DNA of 64,000 bases from Pseudomonas fluorescens (GTDB lineage: Bacteria > Pseudomonadota > Gammaproteobacteria > Pseudomonadales > Pseudomonadaceae). The notes beneath the pieces are model-generated. The model was not told where the DNA came from. It did not search any database and saw only the letters and a program-made list of their open reading frames with translations. The stretch spans positions 62,001 to 126,000 of the forward strand of contig NZ_VCNJ01000026.1 in assembly GCF_005938625.1 (NCBI RefSeq), in the 5' to 3' direction. This document shows, piece by piece, positions 50,002 through 59,558 of the stretch (the first letter of the stretch is position 1; each line of letters starts with the position of its first letter). Made by a program: the position numbers and the translations under genes.

Positions 50002-50559
50002 GAACACTCCTCGATAAGCCCGGAGGAGACTTGCATAACTAAACGACCAGACTTGCAAACATAGACTCGGGCTTTTCGCAAAAGTTCTCCCCCTCAAGGC
50101 AAGTTTCCTGCGGGCTCTGATTTGGCACGCACGAAAAACGCAGCTCGGGATAAACCGGCTGCGCGAATAATCTTGTCATCGGTTTCGCCGGCAGGAATCC
50201 AACCGCAGATTCCGCACTGAAGCCGACACTGTCCCTTATCTCTGGCACCGACTATTGATCTTGGGCCTTTGGCAAAAGTTCCAATTATTTATAGCCGTCG
50301 CCACCCGACATTGGGCAACCCTGTGCAGAAAAAGTCTGTTTCAGCGCCGATACAGTCGCCTTTTCCCCAAACGGCGGGAAAAAACTTCCGACGAAGCACC
50401 CGGTTTTTTCCGTCACAGTAGTTTCACAATGCCATATCGACCCGGCTATTGTGCCGCCCCACCCCTCTATATACTAGTGGGCTGTGTGGCTGTCTTGACT
50501 CGCCGATCCAGCGGTCTTACGCCACCCCCGACCCGGGTCGCTTTGAGCGGAATCCTGTA
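50002..50559. other. Divergent regulatory region of algU and nadB
   Basis: The 558-bp gap contains no supported gene. It carries the AlgU-type promoter at 50061-50087 and a weaker repeat of it near 50255-50281. A possible -10 TATACT at 50470-50475 may serve nadB. Confidence 0.5.
50061..50087 (-). promoter_or_regulatory. AlgU-dependent autoregulatory promoter
   Basis: On the minus strand GAACTT (50082-50087) is separated by 16 bp from TCTAT (50061-50065). The -35 matches the AlgU consensus GAACTT-N16/17-TCtga and the -10 is close to it. A weaker copy, GAACTT at 50276-50281 with TCAAT 17 bp downstream, shares the flanking TTTTGC. Confidence 0.8.
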
Positions 50560-52176
50560 ATGAGCCAACAATTCCAACATGATGTTCTGGTCATAGGCAG
50601 CGGTGCTGCCGGTTTGAGTCTCGCGCTGACCCTGCCGGGTCATTTGCGCATTGCCGTATTGAGTAAAGGCGATCTGGCCAACGGTTCGACGTTCTGGGCT
50701 CAGGGTGGCGTCGCCGCCGTGCTCGACGACACCGATACTGTCGAATCCCATGTTGATGACACCCTGAACGCCGGCGGTGGTCTGTGCCATGAAGACGCTG
50801 TGCGTTTCACCGTCGAGCATAGCCGCGAAGCCATACAGTGGCTGATTGACCAAGGCGTGCCGTTCACTCGCGACGAGCAGTCCGGCACTGAAGATGGTGG
50901 ATTCGAATTCCACCTGACCCGTGAAGGCGGTCACAGCCACCGACGCATCATCCACGCGGCCGATGCCACCGGCGCGGCGATTTTCAAAACCTTGCTGGCT
51001 CAGGCCAAAGAGCGTTCAAACATCGAACTGCTGGAGCAGCGGGTTGCCGTTGATCTGATCACCGAACGACGCCTGGGCATGGACGGCGAGCGCTGCCTCG
51101 GCGCCTACGTACTCAACCGCAAGACCGGTGAAGTTGACACCTACGGCGCACGCTTTGTGATTCTGGCCTCGGGCGGTGCCGCCAAGGTCTACCTCTATAC
51201 CAGCAATCCCGACGGCGCCTGCGGTGATGGCATCGCCATGGCCTGGCGCTCGGGCTGCCGGGTGGCGAACCTGGAATTCAACCAGTTCCACCCGACCTGC
51301 CTGTATCACCCGCAGGCCAAGAGTTTTCTGATCACCGAAGCCCTGCGCGGCGAAGGCGCCCATTTGAAGCTGCCCAACGGCGAACGCTTCATGTCTCGCT
51401 TCGACAAGCGCGCCGAACTGGCGCCGCGCGACATCGTCGCCCGCGCCATCGACCATGAAATGAAGCGTCTGGGTGTCGACTGCGTCTATCTCGACATCAG
51501 CCACAAGCCCGAAGCGTTCATTAAAAGTCACTTTCCCACTGTTTATGAGCGCTGCCTGGGTTTCGGCATCGATATCACCAAGCAGCCGATCCCGGTCGTG
51601 CCTGCCGCGCATTACACTTGCGGCGGCGTGATGGTCGATCAGAACGGTCGCACCGATGTGCCCGGTCTATATGCCATCGGCGAAACCAGCTTCACCGGCC
51701 TGCATGGTGCCAACCGCATGGCCAGCAATTCACTGCTGGAATGCTTCGTCTATGCGCGCTCGGCTGCGGCGGACATCCTCGCGCAACTGGACGATATCCC
51801 TGCGCCAAACACCCTGCCCGTCTGGGACGCCAGCCAGGTGACCGACTCGGACGAGGATGTGATCATCGCGCACAACTGGGATGAACTGCGGCGGTTCATG
51901 TGGGACTACGTCGGCATCGTGCGCACCAACAAGCGCCTGCAACGAGCGCAGCACCGCGTGCGCCTGCTGCTGGACGAGATCGACGAGTTCTACAGCAACT
52001 ATAAAGTCAGCCGCGATCTGATCGAGCTGCGCAATCTGGCGCAAGTGGCCGAACTGATGATCTGCTCAGCCATGGAGCGCAAGGAAAGTCGCGGTCTGCA
52101 TTACACCCTCGACTATCCGGACATGCTGCCCGAAGCGCTCGACACTATTCTGGTGCCGCCCACCTACGTCGGCTGA
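50560..52176 (+). CDS. nadB: L-aspartate oxidase
   Basis: The 538-residue flavoprotein has an N-terminal FAD motif GSGAAGLSLAL, STFWAQGGVAAVL and the C-terminal RDLIELRNLAQVAELMI. It oxidises aspartate to iminoaspartate in NAD synthesis. ATG 50560 is chosen as the start of the conserved MSQQFQHDVLVIG. It overlaps ygfX by 32 bp at the 3' ends on opposite strands. Confidence 0.97.
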   Translation: MSQQFQHDVLVIGSGAAGLSLALTLPGHLRIAVLSKGDLANGSTFWAQGGVAAVLDDTDTVESHVDDTLNAGGGLCHEDAVRFTVEHSREAIQWLIDQGVPFTRDEQSGTEDGGFEFHLTREGGHSHRRIIHAADATGAAIFKTLLAQAKERSNIELLEQRVAVDLITERRLGMDGERCLGAYVLNRKTGEVDTYGARFVILASGGAAKVYLYTSNPDGACGDGIAMAWRSGCRVANLEFNQFHPTCLYHPQAKSFLITEALRGEGAHLKLPNGERFMSRFDKRAELAPRDIVARAIDHEMKRLGVDCVYLDISHKPEAFIKSHFPTVYERCLGFGIDITKQPIPVVPAAHYTCGGVMVDQNGRTDVPGLYAIGETSFTGLHGANRMASNSLLECFVYARSAAADILAQLDDIPAPNTLPVWDASQVTDSDEDVIIAHNWDELRRFMWDYVGIVRTNKRLQRAQHRVRLLLDEIDEFYSNYKVSRDLIELRNLAQVAELMICSAMERKESRGLHYTLDYPDMLPEALDTILVPPTYVG

Positions 52177-52597
52177 ATTTGAGCCGCACTCGCAGGCGTC
52201 GATGGATATCGGCCGCCTGTGAGTCTCGCGGCACGCAGATCGATCTGACCCGCCATTCCCCGCGCAGACGAAAACGCAACACCACGATCAATGGCAGCGC
52301 CAGGCTGTCCGGCCTCAACTGCACGGCTTGCCAACCATTGGCCTGATTCCATAACTGCCAGCCATCGGCATCGCGTCGCAATCCGCGAAACGCCCGACGG
52401 TGACTCAGCAGAATCTGCCGAGGCAACACCCAAAACCCGTGAAGCAGACAGCCAAAAGCCCCGAGCACGCTGGCCCAGAGTGGAATCGAAAGCAGCAACA
52501 ACGAACCCAGAGCGAACGCCTGGGCCAACAGATACGCCGCCAGCAACTGCCGTGAGGCATGCCAGCGGCATTCGAACGTGTTACTTGGGCTGGACAC
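52145..52597 (-). CDS. ygfX: YgfX-like membrane protein
   Basis: The 150-residue protein has two membrane segments (LLAAYLLAQAFALGSLLLLSIPL and ASVLGAFGCLLHGFWVL) followed by a soluble part with FRLRGEWRVRSICVPRD. It resembles YgfX, which is encoded with SdhE. It overlaps sdhE by 17 bp and its 3' end overlaps nadB. Confidence 0.85.
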   Translation of the reverse strand: MSSPSNTFECRWHASRQLLAAYLLAQAFALGSLLLLSIPLWASVLGAFGCLLHGFWVLPRQILLSHRRAFRGLRRDADGWQLWNQANGWQAVQLRPDSLALPLIVVLRFRLRGEWRVRSICVPRDSQAADIHRRLRVRLKFSRRRWAAPE

Positions 52598-52835
52598 GGT
52601 CCAGAATCATGCGAACCATGCGCTGCAGTTCCGGATCTTCAGACTCGCTGCGCTCCATGAACCAGCCGAACATGTCCTGATCCTCGCACGTCAGCAGACG
52701 CACATACAGATCGCGATCCACCTGGTTCAACGTCGCGTAAACCTCTTTTACGAACGGCACCAGTAACACGTCAAGCTCAAGCATGCCGCGACGGCTGTGC
52801 CAAAAGAGGCGATTCAGTTCAACTTGTTCGACCAT
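52581..52835 (-). CDS. sdhE: FAD assembly factor SdhE
   Basis: The 84-residue protein has the signature WHSRRGMLELDVLL containing the RGxxE motif that attaches FAD to succinate dehydrogenase subunit A. ATG 52835 is used; the longer upstream reading is not conserved. It overlaps ygfX by 17 bp. Confidence 0.93.
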   Translation of the reverse strand: MVEQVELNRLFWHSRRGMLELDVLLVPFVKEVYATLNQVDRDLYVRLLTCEDQDMFGWFMERSESEDPELQRMVRMILDRVQPK

Positions 52836-52985
52836 GGAGCCCTCCTCAAATTTGGCGGCAAGTATACAGCCCCGGGACAGGTCGCACAGTCGGCTTTGGT
52901 CGGGGACCACCGATCCTTTATCAACTACCCATTTCAACCATGCCCCCTTATGATGTGCCCCAGTCTATTTACCCTGCGATGACCC

Positions 52986-53927
52986 ATGGCCGATTCTGCT
53001 TTTTTCTGCACCCTGTCTCATGAAGGCGTTCTCGCGGTTCGCGGCGCGGATGCCGGAAAATTCCTGCAAGGCCAGTTGACCTGCAATCTCAATTACCTGA
53101 GCGACAACCGCGCCAGCCTCGGCGCCCGCTGCACGCAGAAAGGCCGGATGCAGTCGAGCTTCCGCATTCTGCTCGAGGGTGATGGCGTGGTTCTGGCAAT
53201 GGCCAGCGAGCTGCTGGAGCCGCAACTGGCAGACCTGAAAAAGTACGCGGTGTTCTCCAAATCAAAACTGACCGACGAAAGCGCCGCTTGGGTACGCTTT
53301 GGCCTGGAGCATGGCGACAGCGCCTTGACCAGCCTCGGTCTTGATTTGCCGGCAGAAACTGACAGCCTCGTGCGTAATGAAAGCCTGATCGCGATTCGCG
53401 TCTCGCCCGATCGCGCTGAACTCTGGGCACCGGCCGATCAGGCTGACGCCATTAAAGCCAAATTGTCCGCAGCGCTGCCTGAAGCCGGACTGAATCAGTG
53501 GCTGCTGGGCCAGATCCGCGCCGGTATCGGCCAGGTCATGCCGAGCACCCGCGAGCTGTTCATTCCGCAAATGCTCAACCTGCAAGCGGTCGGCGGCGTG
53601 AGTTTCAAGAAAGGCTGCTACACCGGCCAGGAAATCGTTGCGCGCATGCAGTACCTGGGCAAACTCAAGCGTCGCTTGTATCGCCTGAGCCTGGACGCCG
53701 CTGATTTGCCAGAGCCTGGCACACAACTGTTTGCGCCGAGCCACAACAGCGCCATCGGCGAAGTGGTGCTGGCCGCCAAGGCCGGGCAAAACATTGAACT
53801 CCTGGCGGTGCTGCAGGCCGAAGCTGCCGAAGCCGGTGATTTGCATCTGGGCACCCTCGAAGGTCCCGCGCTGCATCTGCTCGACCTGCCTTACGAACTG
53901 GATCGCGACCGCGAAATCCAGCGCTGA
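52986..53927 (+). CDS. ygfZ: Folate-binding protein YgfZ
   Basis: The 313-residue protein has the KGCYTGQE motif (VSFKKGCYTGQEIVARMQYLGKLKR), which in E. coli YgfZ is needed for iron-sulfur cluster maintenance. The N-terminal part has LQGQLTCNLNYL. It diverges from sdhE and is separated from the HDOD gene by 35 bp. Confidence 0.93.
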   Translation: MADSAFFCTLSHEGVLAVRGADAGKFLQGQLTCNLNYLSDNRASLGARCTQKGRMQSSFRILLEGDGVVLAMASELLEPQLADLKKYAVFSKSKLTDESAAWVRFGLEHGDSALTSLGLDLPAETDSLVRNESLIAIRVSPDRAELWAPADQADAIKAKLSAALPEAGLNQWLLGQIRAGIGQVMPSTRELFIPQMLNLQAVGGVSFKKGCYTGQEIVARMQYLGKLKRRLYRLSLDAADLPEPGTQLFAPSHNSAIGEVVLAAKAGQNIELLAVLQAEAAEAGDLHLGTLEGPALHLLDLPYELDRDREIQR

Positions 53928-53962
53928 TCGCAGCATTTGTTGCAACACCCTAGAGAGTTTAA

Positions 53963-54784
53963 ATGAGCGAACTGGCGGAAAAAGTCCAACAGGATTTGGT
54001 TGAGGCCATCGATAACGATGACCTGGTTCTGCCCACGTTGCCGGAAGTGGCCCTGCAGATTCGCAAGGCCGCTGAAGACCCGGAAATCAGCGTCAGCGAC
54101 CTGAGCAAAGTGATCGGCCGGGACACGGCGCTGTCGGCGCGCCTGATCAAAGTGGTCAACAGCCCGTTGCTGCGCGCCGCACAGGAAGTCACCGACCTGC
54201 ACACGGCCATCACCCGGTTGGGCATCAACTACAGCAGCAACCTGGCGATCGGTCTGGTGATGGAGCAGATCTTCCACGCGCGCTCCGAAGTGGTCGAGCA
54301 GAAGATGCGCGAAGTCTGGCGCAAGAGCCTGGAAATTGCCGGGGTCAGTTATGCGCTGTGTCGCCGCTACACGCAGCTCAAACCCGATCAGGCAGCGCTC
54401 GGCGGGCTGGTGCATCAGATCGGCGTGTTGCCGATTCTGACCTACGCCGAAGACCACTACGAACTGCTGTCGGACCCGGTCAGCCTCAACCATGTGATCG
54501 ATCACATTCATCCGTTGCTGGGCGACAAGTTGTTGCGCGTCTGGGAGTTCCCGGAGCGACTGGTGGAATTGCCGGGGCGCTATCAGGACTTCAAACGCGA
54601 TTCGACGGCCATTGATTACGTCGATCTGGTGCAGGTGGCGAGCCTGTATTGCCACAAGGACACCGATCATCCGTTTGCGCGGATTGATCCAATGACGGTT
54701 CCGGCGTTCAGGAAGCTTGGGATTGATCCGGAAAACAAAGCGCTGTGTGAAGATCTGGAAGAATCGCGGACGATGTTTTACTGA
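53963..54784 (+). CDS. HDOD domain signalling protein
   Basis: The 273-residue protein has an HDOD domain (LPTLPEVALQIRKAAEDPEISVSDLSKVIGRDTALSARLIKVVNS) across about residues 20-220. HDOD proteins are non-catalytic relatives of HD-GYP and act in signalling. Its partner and output are not visible. It lies after ygfZ and is followed by a REPIN. Confidence 0.9.
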   Translation: MSELAEKVQQDLVEAIDNDDLVLPTLPEVALQIRKAAEDPEISVSDLSKVIGRDTALSARLIKVVNSPLLRAAQEVTDLHTAITRLGINYSSNLAIGLVMEQIFHARSEVVEQKMREVWRKSLEIAGVSYALCRRYTQLKPDQAALGGLVHQIGVLPILTYAEDHYELLSDPVSLNHVIDHIHPLLGDKLLRVWEFPERLVELPGRYQDFKRDSTAIDYVDLVQVASLYCHKDTDHPFARIDPMTVPAFRKLGIDPENKALCEDLEESRTMFY

Positions 54785-54802
54785 TCCGAGACCGAGGCGC
54801 GC

Positions 54803-54870
54803 CCTTCGCGAGCAAGCTCGCTCCCACAGGAAAATGCATTCCAAAGTGGGAGCGAGCTTGCTCGCGAAGG
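54803..54870. repeat. REPIN: inverted REP pair with 25-bp arms
   Basis: Arms at 54803-54827 and 54846-54870 are perfect inverted copies with the core CGCGAGCAAGCTCGCTCCCA. The same core is in the REPIN at 62583-62659. Confidence 0.9.
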
Positions 54871-54892
54871 GGCCTGCAAGAACACCGCAAAA

Positions 54893-56278
54893 TCATCCGG
54901 CAATAAAACTGACTCGTACCTTCAACCCAGCCTGCTCGCCGTCATGCAGACTAATCTGCGCCAGATGCGCCCGGCAGATCTCGCCGACAATCGCCAACCC
55001 CAACCCTGAACCCGCCACCTGTTGATTGCGCCGGTAGAACCGCTCGAACACCCGATCGCGCTCTTCCAGCGGGATGCCCGGGCCGTCATCTTCCACTTCA
55101 AGTATTGCCGGCGCGGTTACCCGCAAAATCACGTTACCGCCCGGTGGCGTGTGCGCCAAGGCGTTGTCCACCAGATTGCTCAGTAACTCGTTGAGCAACG
55201 TCGGCTCACCGCGCAACCACACCGGCTCATCCGCCTCCAGCGCCAGCGCCACCCCGCGCTTGTGCGCCAGCGGCGCCATGGCCATGCCCAGTTCCCGGGC
55301 CAACTGACTCAGATCGAGCAACTGCGCACCGCCCTCGGCGATCGCCCGGGCACCGTTTTCGACACGCGCCAGCGACAGCAACTGATTGGCCAGATGGGTC
55401 AGGCGATCAGTGCTTTGCGCCGAGGATTCCAAGGTCGTGCGCCACGTCTCGGGTTCGTTCGAACGCAAGCCCAATTCAAGCCGCGCTTTCAGTGCTGCCA
55501 ATGGCGTGCGCAACTCATGTGCCGCATCGGCAATGAATTGCGCCTGCCGTTCAAACTGACCACGCAGGCGTTCGGTGAAATGGTTGAGTCCACGAACCAA
55601 CGGCCACAGCTCATGCTGCACTTCAACCAATGGCAGCGGGCGCAAGTCATCCGGCTGCCGCTCTTCCACCGCTGTACGCAAGCGCTCCAATGGGCGCAAA
55701 GCCGCACTGACCGCGAACCACACCAGCAACAACGCGCCAATCGCCAACATGCCCAGGCGCAGCAACGTATCGGCCGCCAGACTGCGCGCCATGCTCACTC
55801 GTGCTTCGTCGGTTTCGGCCACGCGGATTTCCGCCATGCCGTTCATGTTCGGTTCGGTCACTGCTTTAAGCAGGCTGACCACGCGCACGTTTTGCCCTTT
55901 GTAGGTGGCGTTGTAGAAACGCGCCAAGGCGGGATAACTGTCGGTTCGCGGCGTCCCCGGCGGTGGACCAGGCAGGTTTTCATAGCCGGAAATCAGCTTC
56001 TGATGGATGTCATTGACCTGATAGTAAATCCGCCCGGCGCTGTCATAAGCGAAGGTGTCGAGTGCGACGTAAGGCACGTCGGCGCTCAGTGTGCCGTCAC
56101 GTTGCGACAGGCCCGCAGCGATGGTCCGCGCCGAGGCCAGCAGCGTACGGTCATACGCGGTGTCGGCGGCTTCGCGACCATTCCAGTACGCGCTCAAGCC
56201 GCTGGCGAGCATCAACACCACCAGCAGCAATGCGAGGTTCCACAGCAAGCGCCAGCGCAGGCTGCTGGGCTTATGCAT
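54893..56278 (-). CDS. tctE: Sensor histidine kinase of the tricarboxylate system
   Basis: The 461-residue kinase has two membrane segments (WNLALLLVVLMLASGL and LLRLGMLAIGALLLVWFAV), a periplasmic sensor between them, and a kinase core. The H-box is AAHELRTPLAALKARLEL and the ATP site has NLVDNALAHTPPG and GSGLGLAIV. It is next to the TctD-like regulator and the tricarboxylate genes, so it likely senses citrate-like acids. It overlaps tctD by 8 bp. Confidence 0.9.
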   Translation of the reverse strand: MHKPSSLRWRLLWNLALLLVVLMLASGLSAYWNGREAADTAYDRTLLASARTIAAGLSQRDGTLSADVPYVALDTFAYDSAGRIYYQVNDIHQKLISGYENLPGPPPGTPRTDSYPALARFYNATYKGQNVRVVSLLKAVTEPNMNGMAEIRVAETDEARVSMARSLAADTLLRLGMLAIGALLLVWFAVSAALRPLERLRTAVEERQPDDLRPLPLVEVQHELWPLVRGLNHFTERLRGQFERQAQFIADAAHELRTPLAALKARLELGLRSNEPETWRTTLESSAQSTDRLTHLANQLLSLARVENGARAIAEGGAQLLDLSQLARELGMAMAPLAHKRGVALALEADEPVWLRGEPTLLNELLSNLVDNALAHTPPGGNVILRVTAPAILEVEDDGPGIPLEERDRVFERFYRRNQQVAGSGLGLAIVGEICRAHLAQISLHDGEQAGLKVRVSFIAG

Positions 56279-56942
56279 CGCGGCTTTCCAGCAAGTAACC
56301 GAGGCCGCGGAAGGTCACGATCGCAACCGATTGGCCGTCGAGTTTCTTGCGCAAACGGTGCACGTAGATTTCGATCGCGTCGGGGCTGGCTTCTTCGTCG
56401 AGACCGAACACCTGGGAGGCCAGTTGTTCCTTGCTCATCACCCGCCCCGGCCGGGCGATCAGCGCTTCCAGCACCGCTTGCTCGCGAGAGGTCAACGTCA
56501 GCAATTCTTCGCCGAGGGTGAAGCGCCGGGTGTCGAGGTCATAGGCCAGCACGCCACAACGCTGCTGGCGTTCGCCACCCAGCACACTGCGGCGCAGCAG
56601 GGCTTTGACCCGCGCTTCCAGTTCGGTCAGTTCGAACGGTTTGGCGAGGTAATCGTCGGCGCCGAGATTGAGGCCGTGGACGCGATCTTTCACATCACTG
56701 CGCGCGGTGAGCATCAGCACCGGCAGATTTTTCCCACGTGCGCGCAAGCGCGCCAGCACCTCGAAACCGTCCATGCGCGGCAGGCCGACATCAAGGATCG
56801 CCACGGCGTATTCCTCACTGCCCAGCGCCAGATCGGCGGCCACGCCATCGTGCAACACATCGACGGTCAGACCGGTGCTCTTGAGCGCCTGAGCGACACT
56901 TTCGGCCAGTTGCAGATGGTCTTCGACGAGCAGAACACGCAT
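56271..56942 (-). CDS. tctD: Response regulator TctD-like
   Basis: The 223-residue OmpR-type regulator has a receiver domain with VLLVEDHLQLAES and the phospho-site in AILDVGLPRMDGFEVL, and a C-terminal winged-helix (DAIEIYVHRLRKKLDGQSVAIVTFRGLGYLL). It diverges from the opdH-tctCBA operon, which it should activate. Confidence 0.92.
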   Translation of the reverse strand: MRVLLVEDHLQLAESVAQALKSTGLTVDVLHDGVAADLALGSEEYAVAILDVGLPRMDGFEVLARLRARGKNLPVLMLTARSDVKDRVHGLNLGADDYLAKPFELTELEARVKALLRRSVLGGERQQRCGVLAYDLDTRRFTLGEELLTLTSREQAVLEALIARPGRVMSKEQLASQVFGLDEEASPDAIEIYVHRLRKKLDGQSVAIVTFRGLGYLLESRDA

Positions 56943-57124
56943 GGATTTTTACCTCGTTCAGGGATGGCCGACGCCACGCTTTGCCGCGGAGTTTACAGCC
57001 GCAACCGCCGCTGTGAAGCCCGAAAACCTTGAAAGTCTGCTGAAAGGTTAGCGAAAGGTTAGCTGGTTAGAGTCGGCCCACGGACAGTTCCGACTGCCGT
57101 CGCTGATGCCACACAGCGCAAAGA

Positions 57125-57163
57125 AAAACGCCTCGAAGCGTTTTCGACCAATAAGAACAATAA
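57125..57163 (+). promoter_or_regulatory. Leader of opdH: hairpin and Crc/Hfq-type CA motif
   Basis: A stem AAAACGC (57125-57131) and GCGTTTT (57138-57144) precedes the motif AACAATAA (57156-57163), which matches the AAYAAYAA site for Hfq-Crc. It lies just ahead of the ribosome site ACGGAGT of the porin gene. Confidence 0.6.
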
Positions 57164-57178
57164 ACGGAGTACACCCGC

Positions 57179-58471
57179 ATGCCGTCCATGCAGCCTCAGG
57201 CGTCCACGCCTGTTCGCCCTTCCCGTTTCAGCCACACTGCCCTCGCCAGTGCCGCCGCCCTTGCCGGTTTTTCGCCGTTGAGTTTTGCCGACTTCATTGA
57301 AGACAGCAGCGCCACCGTCGAAACCCGCAACATGTATTTCAACCGTGACTTTCGCGATGGCACCAGCGCCCAGCAATCCAAGCGTGACGAATGGGCTCAG
57401 GGTTTCATGCTCAATCTGCAATCGGGTTACACCGACGGCACCGTGGGGTTCGGTGTCGATGCGTTGGGCATGCTTGGGGTAAAACTTGATTCGAGTCCGG
57501 ACCGTACCGGCACAGGTCTACTGCCAACCCACGACGATGGGCGCGCGGCGGACGAGTACTCCAAGGTCGGCCTGACCGGCAAAGTGAAAATCTCCGCCAC
57601 AGAACTTAAAATCGGCAGCCTGATTCCTGAACTGCCGATCCTGAAACCCAATGACGGGCGCATCCTGCCGCAGACCTTTGAAGGCGGTTTGCTGACCTCC
57701 AAAGAGATCAAGAACCTGACGTTCACTGGCGGCCGACTGGAAAAAGCCAAGGATCGCGACAGCACCGATTTCGAGGACATCGCCCTCAACAACAAGAACA
57801 GCCGTTTCGCTGGCACCGCCGCCGGCAAGCACTTCGATTTTGGCGGCGTCGACTACAAGTTCACCGACAAGATCACCGGCAGTTATCACTTTGCTCAACT
57901 CGACGAAGTCTATAACCAGCACTTCTTCGGCCTCGTTGCTTCGCGACCGATGGGCCCGGGCACGGTTGCCACTGACCTGCGTTTTGCCGTCAGTGATGAT
58001 CAGGGCGCGGCCCGTGGCGGCGAAATCGACAACCGCTCGCTCAACGGTCTGGTCAGCTACGCGCTGAGCGGGCACAAGTTCAGCGCCGGTTATCAGCACA
58101 TGTCTGGCGACAGCGCTTTCCCTTACGTCGATGGCAGCGACCCGTATCTGGTCAACTTCGTGCAGATCAACGATTTCGCCGGCGCTGAAGAGCGCTCCTG
58201 GCAGGCTCGCTACGACTTCGACTTCGCCAAGCTCGGCATTCCAGGCCTGAGCTTCATGAGTCGTTACCTGAGCGGTGACAACATCAAGCTCAAGAACGGT
58301 GAAGAAGGCAAAGAGTGGGAACGCAACACCGAGATCAAATATGTAGTACAAAGCGGCGCCTTGAAGGATGTCGCCGTGCGTTTGCGTAATGCCACTTACC
58401 GCTCTAACTACTCGGCTCGTGATGCAGACGAAGTGCGTTTGCTGGTGAGCTACAGCGTTGCACTTTGGTAA
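57179..58471 (+). CDS. opdH: OprD-family outer-membrane porin (OpdH-like)
   Basis: The 430-residue protein has a signal peptide (HTALASAAALAGFSPLSFA) and the OprD family core (FIEDSSATVETRNMYFNRDFRD, YALSGHKFSAGYQHMSGDSAFPY), ending VRLLVSYSVALW. By position beside tctCBA and tctDE it is the tricarboxylate porin OpdH. It is the first gene of the rightward operon. Confidence 0.88.
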   Translation: MPSMQPQASTPVRPSRFSHTALASAAALAGFSPLSFADFIEDSSATVETRNMYFNRDFRDGTSAQQSKRDEWAQGFMLNLQSGYTDGTVGFGVDALGMLGVKLDSSPDRTGTGLLPTHDDGRAADEYSKVGLTGKVKISATELKIGSLIPELPILKPNDGRILPQTFEGGLLTSKEIKNLTFTGGRLEKAKDRDSTDFEDIALNNKNSRFAGTAAGKHFDFGGVDYKFTDKITGSYHFAQLDEVYNQHFFGLVASRPMGPGTVATDLRFAVSDDQGAARGGEIDNRSLNGLVSYALSGHKFSAGYQHMSGDSAFPYVDGSDPYLVNFVQINDFAGAEERSWQARYDFDFAKLGIPGLSFMSRYLSGDNIKLKNGEEGKEWERNTEIKYVVQSGALKDVAVRLRNATYRSNYSARDADEVRLLVSYSVALW

Positions 58472-58499
58472 ATGCCCGTAAGTGAAAAACACGTCGAAT

Positions 58500-58507
58500 A
58501 ACAACAA
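58500..58507 (+). promoter_or_regulatory. Crc/Hfq-type CA motif ahead of tctC
   Basis: AACAACAA matches AAYAAYAA and lies 17 bp ahead of the tctC start codon, near its ribosome site GGAGAA. Confidence 0.6.
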
Positions 58508-58524
58508 TGCCCGTGGAGAATCGA

Positions 58525-59502
58525 ATGAACCTGTCACTGCGTAAAGTTGCACTGGCCGCCAGTTGCGTCCTGTTTGCCGGCCAACTGATGGCTGAACCGA
58601 AACGTCCGGAATGTATCGCCCCGGCCTCCCCCGGCGGTGGTTTCGACCTGACCTGCAAACTGGTGCAGAGCGCACTGGTCAACCAGAAGCTGCTGAGCAA
58701 ACCGATGCGTGTGACCTACATGCCCGGCGGTGTCGGCGCGGTGGCCTACAACGCCGTGGTCGCGCAGCGTCCGGCGGATGCCGGCACGCTGGTGGCGTGG
58801 TCGAGTGGTTCGCTGTTGAACCTGGCGCAGGGCAAATTCGGTCGCTTCGATGAAACCAACGTGCGCTGGTTGGCAGCCGTCGGAACCAGCTACGGCGCCA
58901 TCGCGGTGAAAAGCGATTCGCCCTACAAGACCCTCGACGATCTCGTTCAAGCCTTGAAGAAAGATCCAAGCTCCGTGGTGATCGGTTCCGGCGGCACCGT
59001 CGGCAGCCAGGACTGGATGCAAACCGCACTGATCGCCAAGGCTGCCGGGATCAACCCGCGCGACCTGCGTTACGTCGCCCTCGAAGGTGGCGGCGAAATC
59101 GCCACCGCCCTGCTCGGCGGTCACATCCAGGTCGGCAGTACCGACATCTCCGACTCCATGCCGCACATCCAGAGCGGTGACATGCGCCTGCTCGCGGTGT
59201 TCGCCGACAAGCGCCTCGACGAGCCGGAAATGAAAGATATCCCGACCGCTCGCGAGCAAGGCTACGACATCGTCTGGCCAGTGGTGCGCGGCTTCTACCT
59301 GGGGCCAAAAGTCAGCGATGAGGACTACGCCTGGTGGAAAGACTCCTTCGACAAACTGCTGGCATCCGACGAGTTCGCCAAGCTGCGCGACCAGCGTGAA
59401 CTGTTCCCGTTCGCCATGACCGGTCCGGAACTCGACACCTACGTGAAGAAGCAAGTTGCGGACTACAAAGTGCTGGCCAAAGAGTTCGGCCTGATTCAGT
59501 GA
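58525..59502 (+). CDS. tctC: Tricarboxylate-binding protein TctC
   Basis: The 325-residue protein has a signal peptide (MNLSLRKVALAASCVLFAGQLMA) and the TctC/Bug fold with CIAPASPGGGFDLTCKL and MPGGVGAVAYNAVVAQR. It captures tricarboxylates in the periplasm for TctAB. It is followed by tctB and tctA. Confidence 0.94.
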   Translation: MNLSLRKVALAASCVLFAGQLMAEPKRPECIAPASPGGGFDLTCKLVQSALVNQKLLSKPMRVTYMPGGVGAVAYNAVVAQRPADAGTLVAWSSGSLLNLAQGKFGRFDETNVRWLAAVGTSYGAIAVKSDSPYKTLDDLVQALKKDPSSVVIGSGGTVGSQDWMQTALIAKAAGINPRDLRYVALEGGGEIATALLGGHIQVGSTDISDSMPHIQSGDMRLLAVFADKRLDEPEMKDIPTAREQGYDIVWPVVRGFYLGPKVSDEDYAWWKDSFDKLLASDEFAKLRDQRELFPFAMTGPELDTYVKKQVADYKVLAKEFGLIQ

Positions 59503-59558
59503 TCGCCTCTGTCTAGCGGCTGCGTTCCCGGTGACGGGGACGCGGCACAGGAGTTCCC

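Noticed and set aside
50449..50559. Extended N-terminus of nadB in frame from 50449
   Set aside because: The conserved NadB start MSQQFQHDVLVIG is at 50560; the upstream part is non-conserved and rich in Pro/Arg.
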